Shown piece by piece: positions 7,904-15,861 of a stretch of DNA of 64,000 nt. The stretch is from Methylobacterium sp. J-070. Lineage in GTDB: Bacteria > Pseudomonadota > Alphaproteobacteria > Rhizobiales > Beijerinckiaceae. Each line of letters starts with the position of its first letter. The stretch's first letter is position 1. The notes beneath the pieces were generated by a model. That model made no database searches and was not told where the DNA came from. It was given only the letters and a program-made list of their open reading frames with translations. The position numbers and the translations under genes are program-made. The stretch covers positions 1-64,000 of the forward strand of contig NZ_JAKSXX010000116.1 in assembly GCF_022829385.1 (NCBI RefSeq), read 5' to 3'.

Positions 7904-8695
7904 CTACGGCGCCGGCCCCGCCACGGCGGCTCGGGCGATGACCAGAGGCTCGGCGCTCATGGCGAGCGGCCCGTCGAACGGGCGCTCGTGGAGCGCGATC
8001 AGGCCGAGGGTGGTCACCATGGCCAGCGAGAAGGTGGTCAGCACCGTGGCCTGGGCGGCCGGGTACTCTGTGTGGACGAGGCCCAGCGCCACGAGGGTCA
8101 GGGCCGCCAGGACCAGGAGGGTCAACCACTTGGTCTCGTCGCTCGCGGTCTGGCTCAGGGCCAGCCGCTCGCCGCGGTCGGCCCGCAGGGCCATGGCGGC
8201 GTTGAGCAGCGCGGCATGGACCGGGGCGCCGGCCTCGGCGGTGATCTTGGGATCGGAGACCGTCTCGAGCAGGCGCCGCAGCCCGGCCCCGGCCTCGGGC
8301 GCGTAGCCACCCTCGCTCATGCGCGGCCATTCCTGCCTGATCACCACGTCGAGATAGGCGGCGAGCGCCGCCCGGATGTCGCGCATGTCGGACACCGAGG
8401 CGAGGCTCAGATCGTAGACCGCCAGGGCGTTGGCGCGCTCGGACTGGAGGGTCCGGGACGCCGCCCGCTGCCGCTCCCAGGCGTCGTTCGCCACGAAGCC
8501 CGTGAGCAGCGCGAGCAGGGTCGCGATCGCCGTGAAGTAGGTGGGCACCATGCCGGCGCCGAGGCGGACCACCACCGGGCGCGTCCGGCGCAGCCGCGTC
8601 GCCAGCCACAACAGGGCGCTGAGGGTGGCGAACGGCACGGCCAGGGCCGCGAAGATCGCCCAGAGCGGTTGATCGAGCCAGAGTCCGAGGAGCAT
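7904..8695 (-). CDS. DUF4239 membrane protein
   Basis: A 263-residue integral membrane protein. Two hydrophobic segments are near the N-terminus (about 8-30 and 48-68) and two near the C-terminus (about 192-212 and 218-238), flanking a soluble central part rich in Arg/Glu. The pattern TGFVANDAWERQRAASRTLQ after the second segment and the AALAAYLDVVIRQEWPRM motif are typical of DUF4239 (bestrophin-like) proteins. The function is unknown for the family. With the following minus-strand methyltransferase it interrupts the rimM-trmD pair. Confidence 0.8.
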   Translation of the reverse strand: MLLGLWLDQPLWAIFAALAVPFATLSALLWLATRLRRTRPVVVRLGAGMVPTYFTAIATLLALLTGFVANDAWERQRAASRTLQSERANALAVYDLSLASVSDMRDIRAALAAYLDVVIRQEWPRMSEGGYAPEAGAGLRRLLETVSDPKITAEAGAPVHAALLNAAMALRADRGERLALSQTASDETKWLTLLVLAALTLVALGLVHTEYPAAQATVLTTFSLAMVTTLGLIALHERPFDGPLAMSAEPLVIARAAVAGPAP

Positions 8696-8788
8696 GCGGC
8701 GGCCTGCACCGAGAGCGATGGAGCCTGATCCTGCCGGTCGCGGGCTGAGAAACCGTGAAGGCCGGGCGGCCGCCGCCGAAGCCGCGCG

Positions 8789-9508
8789 CTACCGCCGCGT
8801 CGTCGCGTCCCGGCAGGGCCGGATCGTCGCCGGCGCCGGTCGCGCGTCCGGGGCCGGGGCGGCGAACACCGCCAGGTAGGCGCCTCCCTTCAGCGGATGG
8901 AACCCGGTCTCGCGATAGCCGGCGGCCGTGAGCTCGCAGCGCAGGAGGGCCGGCGGGGTGCCGTGCCGGGAGGGGACATCGTCCGCATCGACGATGCCCA
9001 CCCGGCCGCCGGGCCGCATCGCGGGCGCGAGGTTGTAGAGGAGGCCGAAGGGCTGGGTGATCTCGTGGTACATGTGGACGAGGATCGCCGCATCCACGGA
9101 GGCCGCGGGCAGGCGCGGATCGTGCGGCTCGCCCCGGACGGCGGTGACGTTGGCGAGGCCAGCCACGCGCTTCTCCAGGGCCGCCAGGTAGTCCGGGGTG
9201 ACGTCCTCGGCCAGCACCCGGCCGCCCGGACCGACCCTGGGGCTCAGCCGCACCACGTAGTAGCCGCTGCCGGCGCCGATATCGGCCACCGTCTCGCCGG
9301 GCGCGATGCCCATGCCCTTGGCCACGGCCTCGAACTCGCCGGCCCGGTCGCGCTCGGCCTCCGAGGACCAGCGCGGCGCGACGATCTCGGCCACGGGCCG
9401 GTCGGGCCGGGGGAAGGCATCCGCGGGCGCGCCGGGCGGCGCCATCGGCTCGGCCGCGAAGGCCGGGCCGCCGAGGACGAAGGCGAAGAGAGCCAGGAAT
9501 CGGATCAT
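8789..9508 (-). CDS. Exported class I SAM-dependent methyltransferase
   Basis: A 239-residue protein with a signal peptide (MIRFLALFAFVLGGPAFA-A) and a class I methyltransferase domain. The SAM-binding glycine motif VADIGAGSGYY is at about 74-84, with motif II-like acidic residue AEDVTPDY and a HMYHEIT segment after strand 4. Periplasmic SAM-dependent methyltransferases with this lay-out are common in proteobacteria and mostly uncharacterised; how SAM would reach the periplasm is unclear. An upstream in-frame start (9556) would bury the signal peptide, so 9508 was chosen. It precedes the DUF4239 gene on the same strand by 93 bases. Confidence 0.8.
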   Translation of the reverse strand: MIRFLALFAFVLGGPAFAAEPMAPPGAPADAFPRPDRPVAEIVAPRWSSEAERDRAGEFEAVAKGMGIAPGETVADIGAGSGYYVVRLSPRVGPGGRVLAEDVTPDYLAALEKRVAGLANVTAVRGEPHDPRLPAASVDAAILVHMYHEITQPFGLLYNLAPAMRPGGRVGIVDADDVPSRHGTPPALLRCELTAAGYRETGFHPLKGGAYLAVFAAPAPDARPAPATIRPCRDATTRR

Positions 9509-9583
9509 GGCCGGTAACCCGCCGACGGCCGAAACGGTGCCGGCGGCGTTGACCATGCCGCACCCCGCGCGCGATCAAGCGCC

Positions 9584-10300
9584 ATGACGCGCGCGGACAC
9601 GCCCTGGCGGGCCACGATCCTGACCCTCTACCCGGAGATGTTCCCCGGGCCCCTCGGCGTGTCGCTCTCGGGCGACGCCCTCGCCCGGGGCGACTGGAGC
9701 CTGGAGACCCGCAACATCCGCGCGCACGGGCTCGGCCGCCACCGCTCGGTGGACGACACGCCGGCCGGCGGCGGCGCCGGGATGGTGCTCCGTTGCGATG
9801 TCCTCGCCGCCGCCATCGACGCCGCGAGCCCCGCCGACGACCCGCGGCCGCGGCTGCTGATGTCGCCCCGCGGCCGGCCGCTCACCCAGGCGCGGGTGCG
9901 CGCCCTCGCGGAGGGGCCGGGGGCGCTCATCGTCTGCGGCCGATTCGAGGGGGTGGACGAGCGGGTGATCACCGGGCGCGGCCTGGAGGAGGTCTCGATC
10001 GGCGACTACGTGCTCTCTGGGGGCGAGGTCGCCGCCCTGGTGGTGCTCGACGCCTGCGTGCGGCTCCTGCCCGGCGTGATGGGCAAGGCGGAGTCCGGCC
10101 TCGAGGAGAGCTTCGAAGGCGGGCTCCTCGAATACCCGCACTTCACGCGCCCGCGCGACTGGGAGGGGCACACGATCCCGGAGGTGCTCTCCGGCGGCAA
10201 CCACGGCGCCATCGCCCGCTGGCGGCGGGCGGAGGCCGAGCGCATCACCGCGGAGCGGCGCCCCGACCTGTCCGGCGCGGTCCCGCCTCCCCGCTCCTGA
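9584..10300 (+). CDS. trmD: tRNA (guanine-37-N1)-methyltransferase TrmD
   Basis: A SPOUT-fold enzyme that methylates G37 next to the anticodon, preventing +1 frameshifts. Motifs seen in the 238 residues: [44 protein letters not shown] (trefoil-knot SAM site), [16 protein letters not shown] and [10 protein letters not shown]. It should follow rimM and precede rplS; here it is separated from rimM by two opposite-strand genes, and rplS does not follow. Confidence 0.97.
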   Translation: MTRADTPWRATILTLYPEMFPGPLGVSLSGDALARGDWSLETRNIRAHGLGRHRSVDDTPAGGGAGMVLRCDVLAAAIDAASPADDPRPRLLMSPRGRPLTQARVRALAEGPGALIVCGRFEGVDERVITGRGLEEVSIGDYVLSGGEVAALVVLDACVRLLPGVMGKAESGLEESFEGGLLEYPHFTRPRDWEGHTIPEVLSGGNHGAIARWRRAEAERITAERRPDLSGAVPPPRS

Positions 10301-10480
10301 TCAGGCCGCCTCCAGGTCGATCAGCGGACCGTCGCCATCGTAATCGAGGGGATCGAGATGCAGCGGCTGCGGCACCGGCCGCCGGAGACGGCTCGGCAGC
10401 GCCATGTGGGCCGTTAAGGCTCCAATAACCACAAGCAGAGCGGACCAGACCGCCACAATTGCGGCGCTGTGGATAGACAT
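10301..10480 (-). CDS. Small single-pass membrane protein, unknown
   Basis: A 59-residue product with one clear transmembrane segment (AAIVAVWSALLVVIGALTAH, about 6-25) and a C-terminal tail ending LIDLEAA. The start at 10480 has a GAGG ribosome site 8 bases upstream. Its stop abuts the trmD stop exactly, with no bases between them, so the genes converge without space for a separate terminator. I recognise no family. Confidence 0.5.
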   Translation of the reverse strand: MSIHSAAIVAVWSALLVVIGALTAHMALPSRLRRPVPQPLHLDPLDYDGDGPLIDLEAA

Positions 10481-10692
10481 GGGCGTACCTCGAACACAAC
10501 ACGGCACGCCATTAAGGCTAACGCCCCAGGCTTAATCGACTGTTCCGCCGCCCCGGACAGCGTGTCCCGGCCGGGAGCAGGCGCCGGCGATCACCGCCCC
10601 GACGGGCGCTTGCCAGACGGCCGGTTTGGGCGCATGCGCGCTCCGGGGAACGCCTTCCCGTCGAGGGGCGCCCCTCTGCGAGGATGGATCCG

Positions 10693-11862
10693 ATGACCAG
10701 CCGCCCCACGCAGCGCCCGCGCGTGCCCCACTTCTCGTCCGGCCCCTGCGCCAAGCGCCCCGGCTGGAGTCCGGCCGCCCTGGCCGACGCCGCTCTGGGC
10801 CGGTCGCACCGCTCCCCCGTGGGCAAGGCCAAGCTCGGCCGCGCCATCGACCTCACGCGGGCGGTCCTTCGGGTGCCGGCCGATTACCGGATCGGCATCG
10901 TGCCGGCCTCCGACACGGGCGCCGTCGAGATGGCGATGTGGACCATGCTCGGGCCGAAGCCCGTCGAGGTCGCCGCCTGGGAGGCCTTCGGCAAGGAGTG
11001 GGTCACGGACGCGCTGAAGCAGCTCAAGATCGACCCCCGCATCCACCAGACGCCCTACGGCGTGCTGCCGGACCTCGCCGCGATCGACACGAAGCGGAGC
11101 GACGTGGTCTTCACCTGGAACGGCACTGCGGCCGGCGTGAAGGTGCCGGACGGCGACTGGATCGCGGCCGACCGCGAGGGGCTGACGATCTGCGACGCCA
11201 CCTCGGCGGCCTTCGCGCAGCCCCTGCCCTGGGACAAGCTCGATGTCGTGACCTTCTCCTGGCAAAAGGTGATGGGCGGCGAGGCGGCGCACGGCATGCT
11301 GATCCTCTCGCCCCGCGCCGTGGCGCGCCTGGAGAGCCACACGCCGCCCTGGCCGCTGCCGAAGGTCTTCCGCCTGGTGAAGGACGGCCGGCTGATCGAG
11401 GGCATCTTCAAGGGCGACACGATCAACACGCCGTCCATGCTGGCGGTGGAGGATTACCTCGACGCCCTGGGCTGGGCCGAGCGGATCGGCGGCCTGCCCG
11501 CGCTGCACGCCCGGGCCGACGCCAACGCCCGGGCGATCTACGACTGGGTGGCGCGCACGCCCTGGATCGCCCCGCTGGCGGTCGATCCGGCGACCTATTC
11601 GAACACGGGCGTGTGCCTGGTGATCGCCGATCCGGACGTGCTCGCCCGGGGCGACGCGGCGGTGTCGGCCTTCGCGGAGGGGATCGTCGAGCGCCTCGAC
11701 CGGGAGGGGGTCGCCCTCGACATCGGCGCCTACCGCGACGCCCCGGCGGGCCTGCGGATCTGGTGCGGCGCCACCGTGGAGACATCCGACCTGGAGGCGT
11801 TGACGCCCTGGCTCGACTGGGCCTTCGCCGAGGAGAAGGCGGCGCTGGCGAAGGCGGCGTGA
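10693..11862 (+). CDS. serC: Phosphoserine aminotransferase
   Basis: A PLP enzyme converting 3-phosphohydroxypyruvate and glutamate to phosphoserine; in methylotrophs it works alongside the serine cycle. The 389-residue protein begins near PHFSSGPCAKRPGW and has the PLP lysine in TFSWQKVMGGE (K192 from this start), plus GDTINTPSMLAVEDY, characteristic of the long alphaproteobacterial SerC branch. A GAGG ribosome site lies 10 bases before 10693; the ATG at 10684 would be only one base from it. serA, the usual partner, is not adjacent. Confidence 0.95.
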   Translation: MTSRPTQRPRVPHFSSGPCAKRPGWSPAALADAALGRSHRSPVGKAKLGRAIDLTRAVLRVPADYRIGIVPASDTGAVEMAMWTMLGPKPVEVAAWEAFGKEWVTDALKQLKIDPRIHQTPYGVLPDLAAIDTKRSDVVFTWNGTAAGVKVPDGDWIAADREGLTICDATSAAFAQPLPWDKLDVVTFSWQKVMGGEAAHGMLILSPRAVARLESHTPPWPLPKVFRLVKDGRLIEGIFKGDTINTPSMLAVEDYLDALGWAERIGGLPALHARADANARAIYDWVARTPWIAPLAVDPATYSNTGVCLVIADPDVLARGDAAVSAFAEGIVERLDREGVALDIGAYRDAPAGLRIWCGATVETSDLEALTPWLDWAFAEEKAALAKAA

Positions 11863-11880
11863 GCGCCTGACCCGTGTGTC

Positions 11881-11899
11881 GCTCCCGTCCTGCGGGAGC
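11881..11899 (+). terminator. Hairpin after serC
   Basis: GCTCCCG-TCCTG-CGGGAGC is a perfect 7-bp stem starting 18 bases after the serC stop. No T-run follows, so termination is plausible but not certain. Confidence 0.45.
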
Positions 11900-11965
11900 G
11901 GCTGCGCAACCTTGCCGGCGCGCAGGGATTGCGCGATGTCTCGGACCGAGCCTTGGAGTTCCGCG

Positions 11966-12214
11966 ATGAGCCGCCACGCCGTTGCCCGCTGCGCCTGGGC
12001 TTCGGACGCGGCCGTCTGGTACGTCTCGGACAGCGATGTTGCCGGCCTCGCCACGGAAGCGGCCTCGCTCGAGGCGCTGCGGCAGAAGCTACCTGGAATG
12101 ATCCAAGATCTTGGCGAGGATGATCAGAGCGGGGACATCGACGTCGATCTGATGGCCTCCGCGCATGATCGGGCCCGCTTGGGAACTGTGCACCTCATCT
12201 CAGCGCCCGTTTGA
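11966..12214 (+). CDS. DUF1902-like protein
   Basis: An 82-residue protein with the DUF1902 pattern: AVWYVSDSDVAGLATEAASL, then LEALRQKLPGMIQDL (about 16-50), followed by an acidic, less conserved tail. The fold is HicB-like, and such proteins may act as antitoxin-type or regulatory partners. No HicA-like toxin is seen on either side, so a toxin-antitoxin role is not supported here. An in-frame ATG at 11936 would add ten residues. Confidence 0.65.
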   Translation: MSRHAVARCAWASDAAVWYVSDSDVAGLATEAASLEALRQKLPGMIQDLGEDDQSGDIDVDLMASAHDRARLGTVHLISAPV

Positions 12215-12238
12215 CACGGCTTCTCCCATTCCAAACCG

Positions 12239-12290
12239 CATCCTGAGGTTCTGCGGAGCAGACTCGAAGGAGGACTCCAGGGATCGCGCG
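12239..12290. repeat. Degenerate dispersed repeat (CATCCTGAGG-type)
   Basis: The segment GCATCCTGAGGTTCTGCGGA followed by ACTCGAAGGAGGACTCC resembles a dispersed intergenic repeat common in Rhizobiales genomes. The remainder of the gap 12215-12450 shows no gene or other structure I can support. Confidence 0.45.
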
Positions 12291-12453
12291 ACTGGCTAGA
12301 GGCCTCCGTCGAAGCCTGCGCTGCACGCCGCTGGCTCAGGATGAGGCTGCGCGTCGGATCTCCATGGCAGCGGTCTCCGGTAGCATTGGTGATTGAAGTG
12401 TGAGGGGCGGACAGGCTCCGAGGCTCGGCCGCCCTGCAATGAGATCTTCACAT

Positions 12454-12483
12454 AAAAACCCCGGCCCACAGGGAGCCGGGGTT
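12454..12483 (-). terminator. Rho-independent terminator of amtB
   Basis: On the minus strand a perfect 9-bp stem (AACCCCGGC / GCCGGGGTT) with a 9-base loop is followed by TTTTT. It lies 43 bases beyond the amtB stop, closing the glnK-amtB transcript. Confidence 0.85.
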
Positions 12484-12525
12484 GTCATGCCGTGGACGCG
12501 GCCCCTTGGGGCCGCGCCGTCCGTC

Positions 12526-14025
12526 TCAGTAGTTGTAGGCGCGCTCGCCGTGATCGGCGATGTCGAGACCCTCGCGCTCCTCCTCCTGCGTCACCCGCAG
12601 GCCGATCGTCAGGTCGACGAGCTTGTAGAGGATCGCCGAGCCGACGCCGGACCAAAGCAGAGTCAGGCCGACCGCCTCCGCCTGCACGGTGAGCTGGCTC
12701 ATCATGTCGTAGGCGCCGACGACCATCTCGCCCGGCTTCGTGCTGTAGTCCGGGATGCCGACGCCGCCGAGGTTCGGGTCGACCAGGATGCCGGTCGCGA
12801 GCGCGCCCAGGATGCCGCCGACGCAGTGAACGCCGAACACGTCGAGCGAGTCGTCGTAGCCGATGGCGTTCTTCACGGTGGAGCACATCACGAAGCAGAC
12901 CACACCGGCCACGAGGCCGAGTACGATCGAGCCCATCGGGCCGGCGAAGCCCGAGGCCGGGGTGACGGCCACGAGGCCGGCGATCGCCCCCGAGACCATG
13001 CCGAGCAGCGACGGCTTGCCCTTGAGCGCCCACTCGGCGAACAGCCACGCCACCGCGGCCGCGCAGGTCGCCACGAAGGTGTTGAGCATCGCGAGCGCGG
13101 TGGTGCCGTTGGACTCGAGGTTCGAGCCGGCGTTGAAGCCGAACCAGCCGACCCACAGCAGCGAGGCGCCGATCATCGTCATGGTCAGCGAGTGCGGGGC
13201 GAGCAGATCGCGGCCGTAACCGATGCGCTTGCCGAGGATCAGGCAGCCGACGAAGCCCGCGATGCCCGCGTTGATGTGCACCACGGTGCCGCCGGCGAAG
13301 TCGAGGGCGCCCTTCTGGAAGAGGAAGCCCGCATCCTTGTTGACGGCATCCAGCGCCGCCTGGGCGGTCGCCTTGGAGGCGTCGTCGGTGGCGGCGGCGA
13401 GCGCCTTGGCGGCGTTGCCGACGGCGTCCGGGCCGGCCCAGTACCAGACCATATGGGCCATCGGGAAGTAGATGAGCGTGACCCAGAGGATCATGAACAC
13501 CACCAGCGCCGAGAACTTCATCCGCTCGGCGAAGGCGCCGACGATCAGCGCCGGGGTGATCATCGCGAACGTCATCTGGAAGCAGATGTAGACGTACTCG
13601 GGGATCACGACGCCGTTGGAGAAGGTCGCCACGGTGGAGTTCGCGTCGACGCCCTTCAGGAACGCCTTCGAGAAGCCGCCGATGAAGTCGTTGATGCCGC
13701 CGCCGTTGGTGAAGGCGAGGCTGTAGCCGTAGAACACCCACAGCAGGCCGACGATCGCCACGATGGCGAAGACCTGGGTCAGCACCGAGAGCATGTTCTT
13801 GGTGCGCACGAGGCCGCCGTAGAACAGGGCGAGGCCGGGGACCGACATCATCAGCACGAGGGCCGAGGAGATCAGCATCCAGGCCGTGTCACCCTTGTTG
13901 GGGACGGGGGACGGCGGCGGCGACGCCGCTTCCGGCACCGGCGTCTGCGCGAGGGATGGCTCGATCAGGAGGGCGGCGATCGCCGCTCCTCCCAAGCCGA
14001 GCATGAGGGCGTGACGAAGTTTCAT
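12526..14025 (-). CDS. amtB: Ammonium transporter AmtB
   Basis: An inner-membrane ammonium channel of 499 residues with a cleavable signal peptide (MKLRHALMLGLGGAAIAALL...SLAQ), a short Pro-rich linker and eleven hydrophobic segments. Diagnostic stretches include ALFYGGLVRTKNMLSVL, the FDFAGGTVVHINAGIAGFVG signature around the first pore histidine, and GVHCVGGILGALATGI around the second. It is downstream of glnK in the normal order; the PII protein GlnK plugs the channel when nitrogen is sufficient. The ATG at 14025 has a GGGAG site; the GTG at 14031 is less likely. Confidence 0.96.
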   Translation of the reverse strand: MKLRHALMLGLGGAAIAALLIEPSLAQTPVPEAASPPPSPVPNKGDTAWMLISSALVLMMSVPGLALFYGGLVRTKNMLSVLTQVFAIVAIVGLLWVFYGYSLAFTNGGGINDFIGGFSKAFLKGVDANSTVATFSNGVVIPEYVYICFQMTFAMITPALIVGAFAERMKFSALVVFMILWVTLIYFPMAHMVWYWAGPDAVGNAAKALAAATDDASKATAQAALDAVNKDAGFLFQKGALDFAGGTVVHINAGIAGFVGCLILGKRIGYGRDLLAPHSLTMTMIGASLLWVGWFGFNAGSNLESNGTTALAMLNTFVATCAAAVAWLFAEWALKGKPSLLGMVSGAIAGLVAVTPASGFAGPMGSIVLGLVAGVVCFVMCSTVKNAIGYDDSLDVFGVHCVGGILGALATGILVDPNLGGVGIPDYSTKPGEMVVGAYDMMSQLTVQAEAVGLTLLWSGVGSAILYKLVDLTIGLRVTQEEEREGLDIADHGERAYNY

Positions 14026-14123
14026 GGGCACGTGGCTCCCGGTCTCGATTCCGTGTTGATTCAGGCAGTCTGCAGGGCTCAGCGGGCCCGGGGGCGCCGG
14101 GCCGCGGATCCGAGGGCGTCCGA

Positions 14124-14462
14124 TCAGAGGGCGTCGGCGTCGGTCTCGCCGGTCCGGATGCGCACCGCCTTCTCCAGCGGCATCACGAAGATCTTGCCGT
14201 CGCCGATCTGGCCGGTGCGGGCCGCTCCCGCGATGGCGTCGATGACGCTCGACGTCAGGTCGGAGGCGACGGCGACCTCGATCTTGAGCTTGGGCAGGAA
14301 GCTGACCGCGTACTCGGCGCCGCGGTAGATCTCGGTGTGGCCCTTCTGCCGGCCGTAGCCCTTCACCTCCGTCACCGTCAGGCCGTGGACGCCGATGCCG
14401 GTGAGCGCGTCGCGCACCTCCTCGAGCTTGAACGGCTTGATGATGGCCATCACGATTTTCAT
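14124..14462 (-). CDS. glnK: Nitrogen regulatory PII protein GlnK
   Basis: A 112-residue PII signal protein. The T-loop uridylylation tyrosine is Y51 in GHTEIYRGAEYAVSFLPK, and the B-loop and C-loop segments (TGQIGDGKIFV, AVRIRTGE) are intact. It senses ATP/ADP and 2-oxoglutarate and controls AmtB, which follows 98 bases downstream. A near-consensus sigma-54 promoter lies about 110 bases upstream. Confidence 0.96.
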   Translation of the reverse strand: MKIVMAIIKPFKLEEVRDALTGIGVHGLTVTEVKGYGRQKGHTEIYRGAEYAVSFLPKLKIEVAVASDLTSSVIDAIAGAARTGQIGDGKIFVMPLEKAVRIRTGETDADAL

Positions 14463-14573
14463 GGGCGACGCCCCCTTCGTAGTCCCTGGGAACCGTTGCC
14501 TTCGCCCGAGCTGCGGGACGACCCGGCCCGGATCGTCCGCCGGCGCGGGATGGCCTGCGGTTGGACGCCGCTA

Positions 14574-14589
14574 TTCAAGGACTATGCCA
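14574..14589 (-). promoter_or_regulatory. Candidate sigma-54 promoter for glnK-amtB
   Basis: On the minus strand TGGCAT-AGTCC-TTGAA aligns with the sigma-54 consensus TGGCAC-N5-TTGCA at correct spacing. The GG of the -24 element is intact; the -12 element has TTGA in place of TTGC. Transcription would start about 100 bases before glnK. No clear NtrC palindrome was found upstream. Confidence 0.45.
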
Positions 14590-14762
14590 CGCAAGCTTGA
14601 CCGGGAACCGCGCGTGGCCGGGCAATTTTGCCTAGGGATTAGCCGGGTCCGGTCAATACGGGGGCACCACAGGGAACCAAGATGCCCGGAATACGGGCAA
14701 TCTGCTCAAGAATGCGCACTCGACGCCGTGGCCGATCGGCAACGCACGCGCGGCAAAGCGTT

Positions 14763-15662
14763 TTAATCCCGGATCGGACGGATCAGACCCTCCTGCGCGA
14801 CCGAGGCGACGAGCATGCCGGCCCGATCGAAGATCTGTCCGCGGGCGAAGCCGCGGGCACCACCGGCGACCGGACTGTCCTGCGCGTAGAGGAGCCAGTC
14901 GTCGATCTTCACCGGGCGATGAAACCAAAGCGCGTGATCGAGGCTGGCGGCCTGGATGGTCGGATCGAACACCGAGCGCCCGTGCGGGATCAGCGAGACG
15001 TCGAGCAGGGTCATGTCGGAGGCGTAGGCGAGCACCGCCCGGTGGAGCGCGGGATCGTCCGGCAGGGAGGCGGCGGCCCGCAGCCAGACATTGAAGACGG
15101 GCTCGGGCGGCCGGGCTCCCGCCCCGGCGGGGATATAGCGGTTCAGGTCGACGGGTCGCAGGGCGATCGGGCGCTCGCGACCGAAATAGGCGGCGATCGC
15201 CTCCGGCATGCCGGTGCGCCCGGCCGCCGCCAGGGCCTTGCCGTCGAGGAGGCCCTCCGGCCCCGCCACGGCCGGCATCGCGGGCTGGTGCGTCAGTCCG
15301 TCCTCGGAAACTTGATAGGAGACCGTCGTGGCGAAGATCGCCCGCCCGTGCTGGATCGCCTTGACCCGGCGCGTCGTGAAGCTCCGCCCATCGCGGATGC
15401 GCTCGACCTCGTAGACGATGGGCGTGCGGGGATCGCCCGGGAGCATGAAGTAGGCATGCAGCGAGTGGGCCGGGCGGTCGTCCGGCACCGTCCGGGTCGC
15501 GGCGACCAGCGCCTGCGCCACGACCTGGCCGCCGAAGACCCGGCGCCATCCGGTCTTCGGGTTCTGGCCGCGGAACAGGTCGACCTCCAGGCGCTCGAGA
15601 TCGAGGATGGCGATGAGTTCGGCGACGGCATCCGTCATCGCGTCGGTGTTGGCGTCGGTCAT
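14763..15662 (-). CDS. tesB: Acyl-CoA thioesterase II (TesB)
   Basis: A 299-residue double hot-dog thioesterase that hydrolyses medium- and long-chain acyl-CoA. Family segments: LEVDLFRGQNPKTGWRRVFG near the N-terminus, GGQVVAQAL, SLHAYFMLPGD, RDGRSFTTRRVKAIQ, and in the second half LDHALWFHRP. Catalytic Asp, Thr/Ser and Gln positions look preserved in the SLDHALWFHR and ARGQIFDRAGMLVASVAQEG stretches. The start at 15662 was chosen because sequence upstream of it does not resemble the family. It diverges from the flavin hydroxylase. Confidence 0.93.
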   Translation of the reverse strand: MTDANTDAMTDAVAELIAILDLERLEVDLFRGQNPKTGWRRVFGGQVVAQALVAATRTVPDDRPAHSLHAYFMLPGDPRTPIVYEVERIRDGRSFTTRRVKAIQHGRAIFATTVSYQVSEDGLTHQPAMPAVAGPEGLLDGKALAAAGRTGMPEAIAAYFGRERPIALRPVDLNRYIPAGAGARPPEPVFNVWLRAAASLPDDPALHRAVLAYASDMTLLDVSLIPHGRSVFDPTIQAASLDHALWFHRPVKIDDWLLYAQDSPVAGGARGFARGQIFDRAGMLVASVAQEGLIRPIRD

Positions 15663-15761
15663 GAGCCGCAGGGTTTCCGTTCGTTGCCCGCGTGCGACAT
15701 AGAGCATCGTCGCGACAGGTGACCACCTTTCGGAGACGGGCGATGCGACGCAAATGTTGCA

Positions 15762-15796
15762 CGCAGGGTGCCGGATCCGGGTTCCGGCACCCTGCG
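15762..15796. promoter_or_regulatory. Perfect inverted repeat between tesB and the flavin hydroxylase
   Basis: CGCAGGGTGCCGGA and TCCGGCACCCTGCG form 14-bp perfect arms around a 7-base loop. The element lies in the region between two divergent starts (15662 and 15862), so it is not a terminator for either gene. An operator or a 5'-leader hairpin is more likely. Confidence 0.5.
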
Positions 15797-15861
15797 CGCG
15801 GCGTTTCGGACGAACCGATCCCCCATCCCGCACGCGGGAGCCACACCAAGGATCCGCCACG

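Noticed and set aside
11876..12214. HicAB toxin-antitoxin locus
   Set aside because: Only the HicB/DUF1902-like half is present; no HicA-type double-stranded-RNA-binding toxin is adjacent on either strand.
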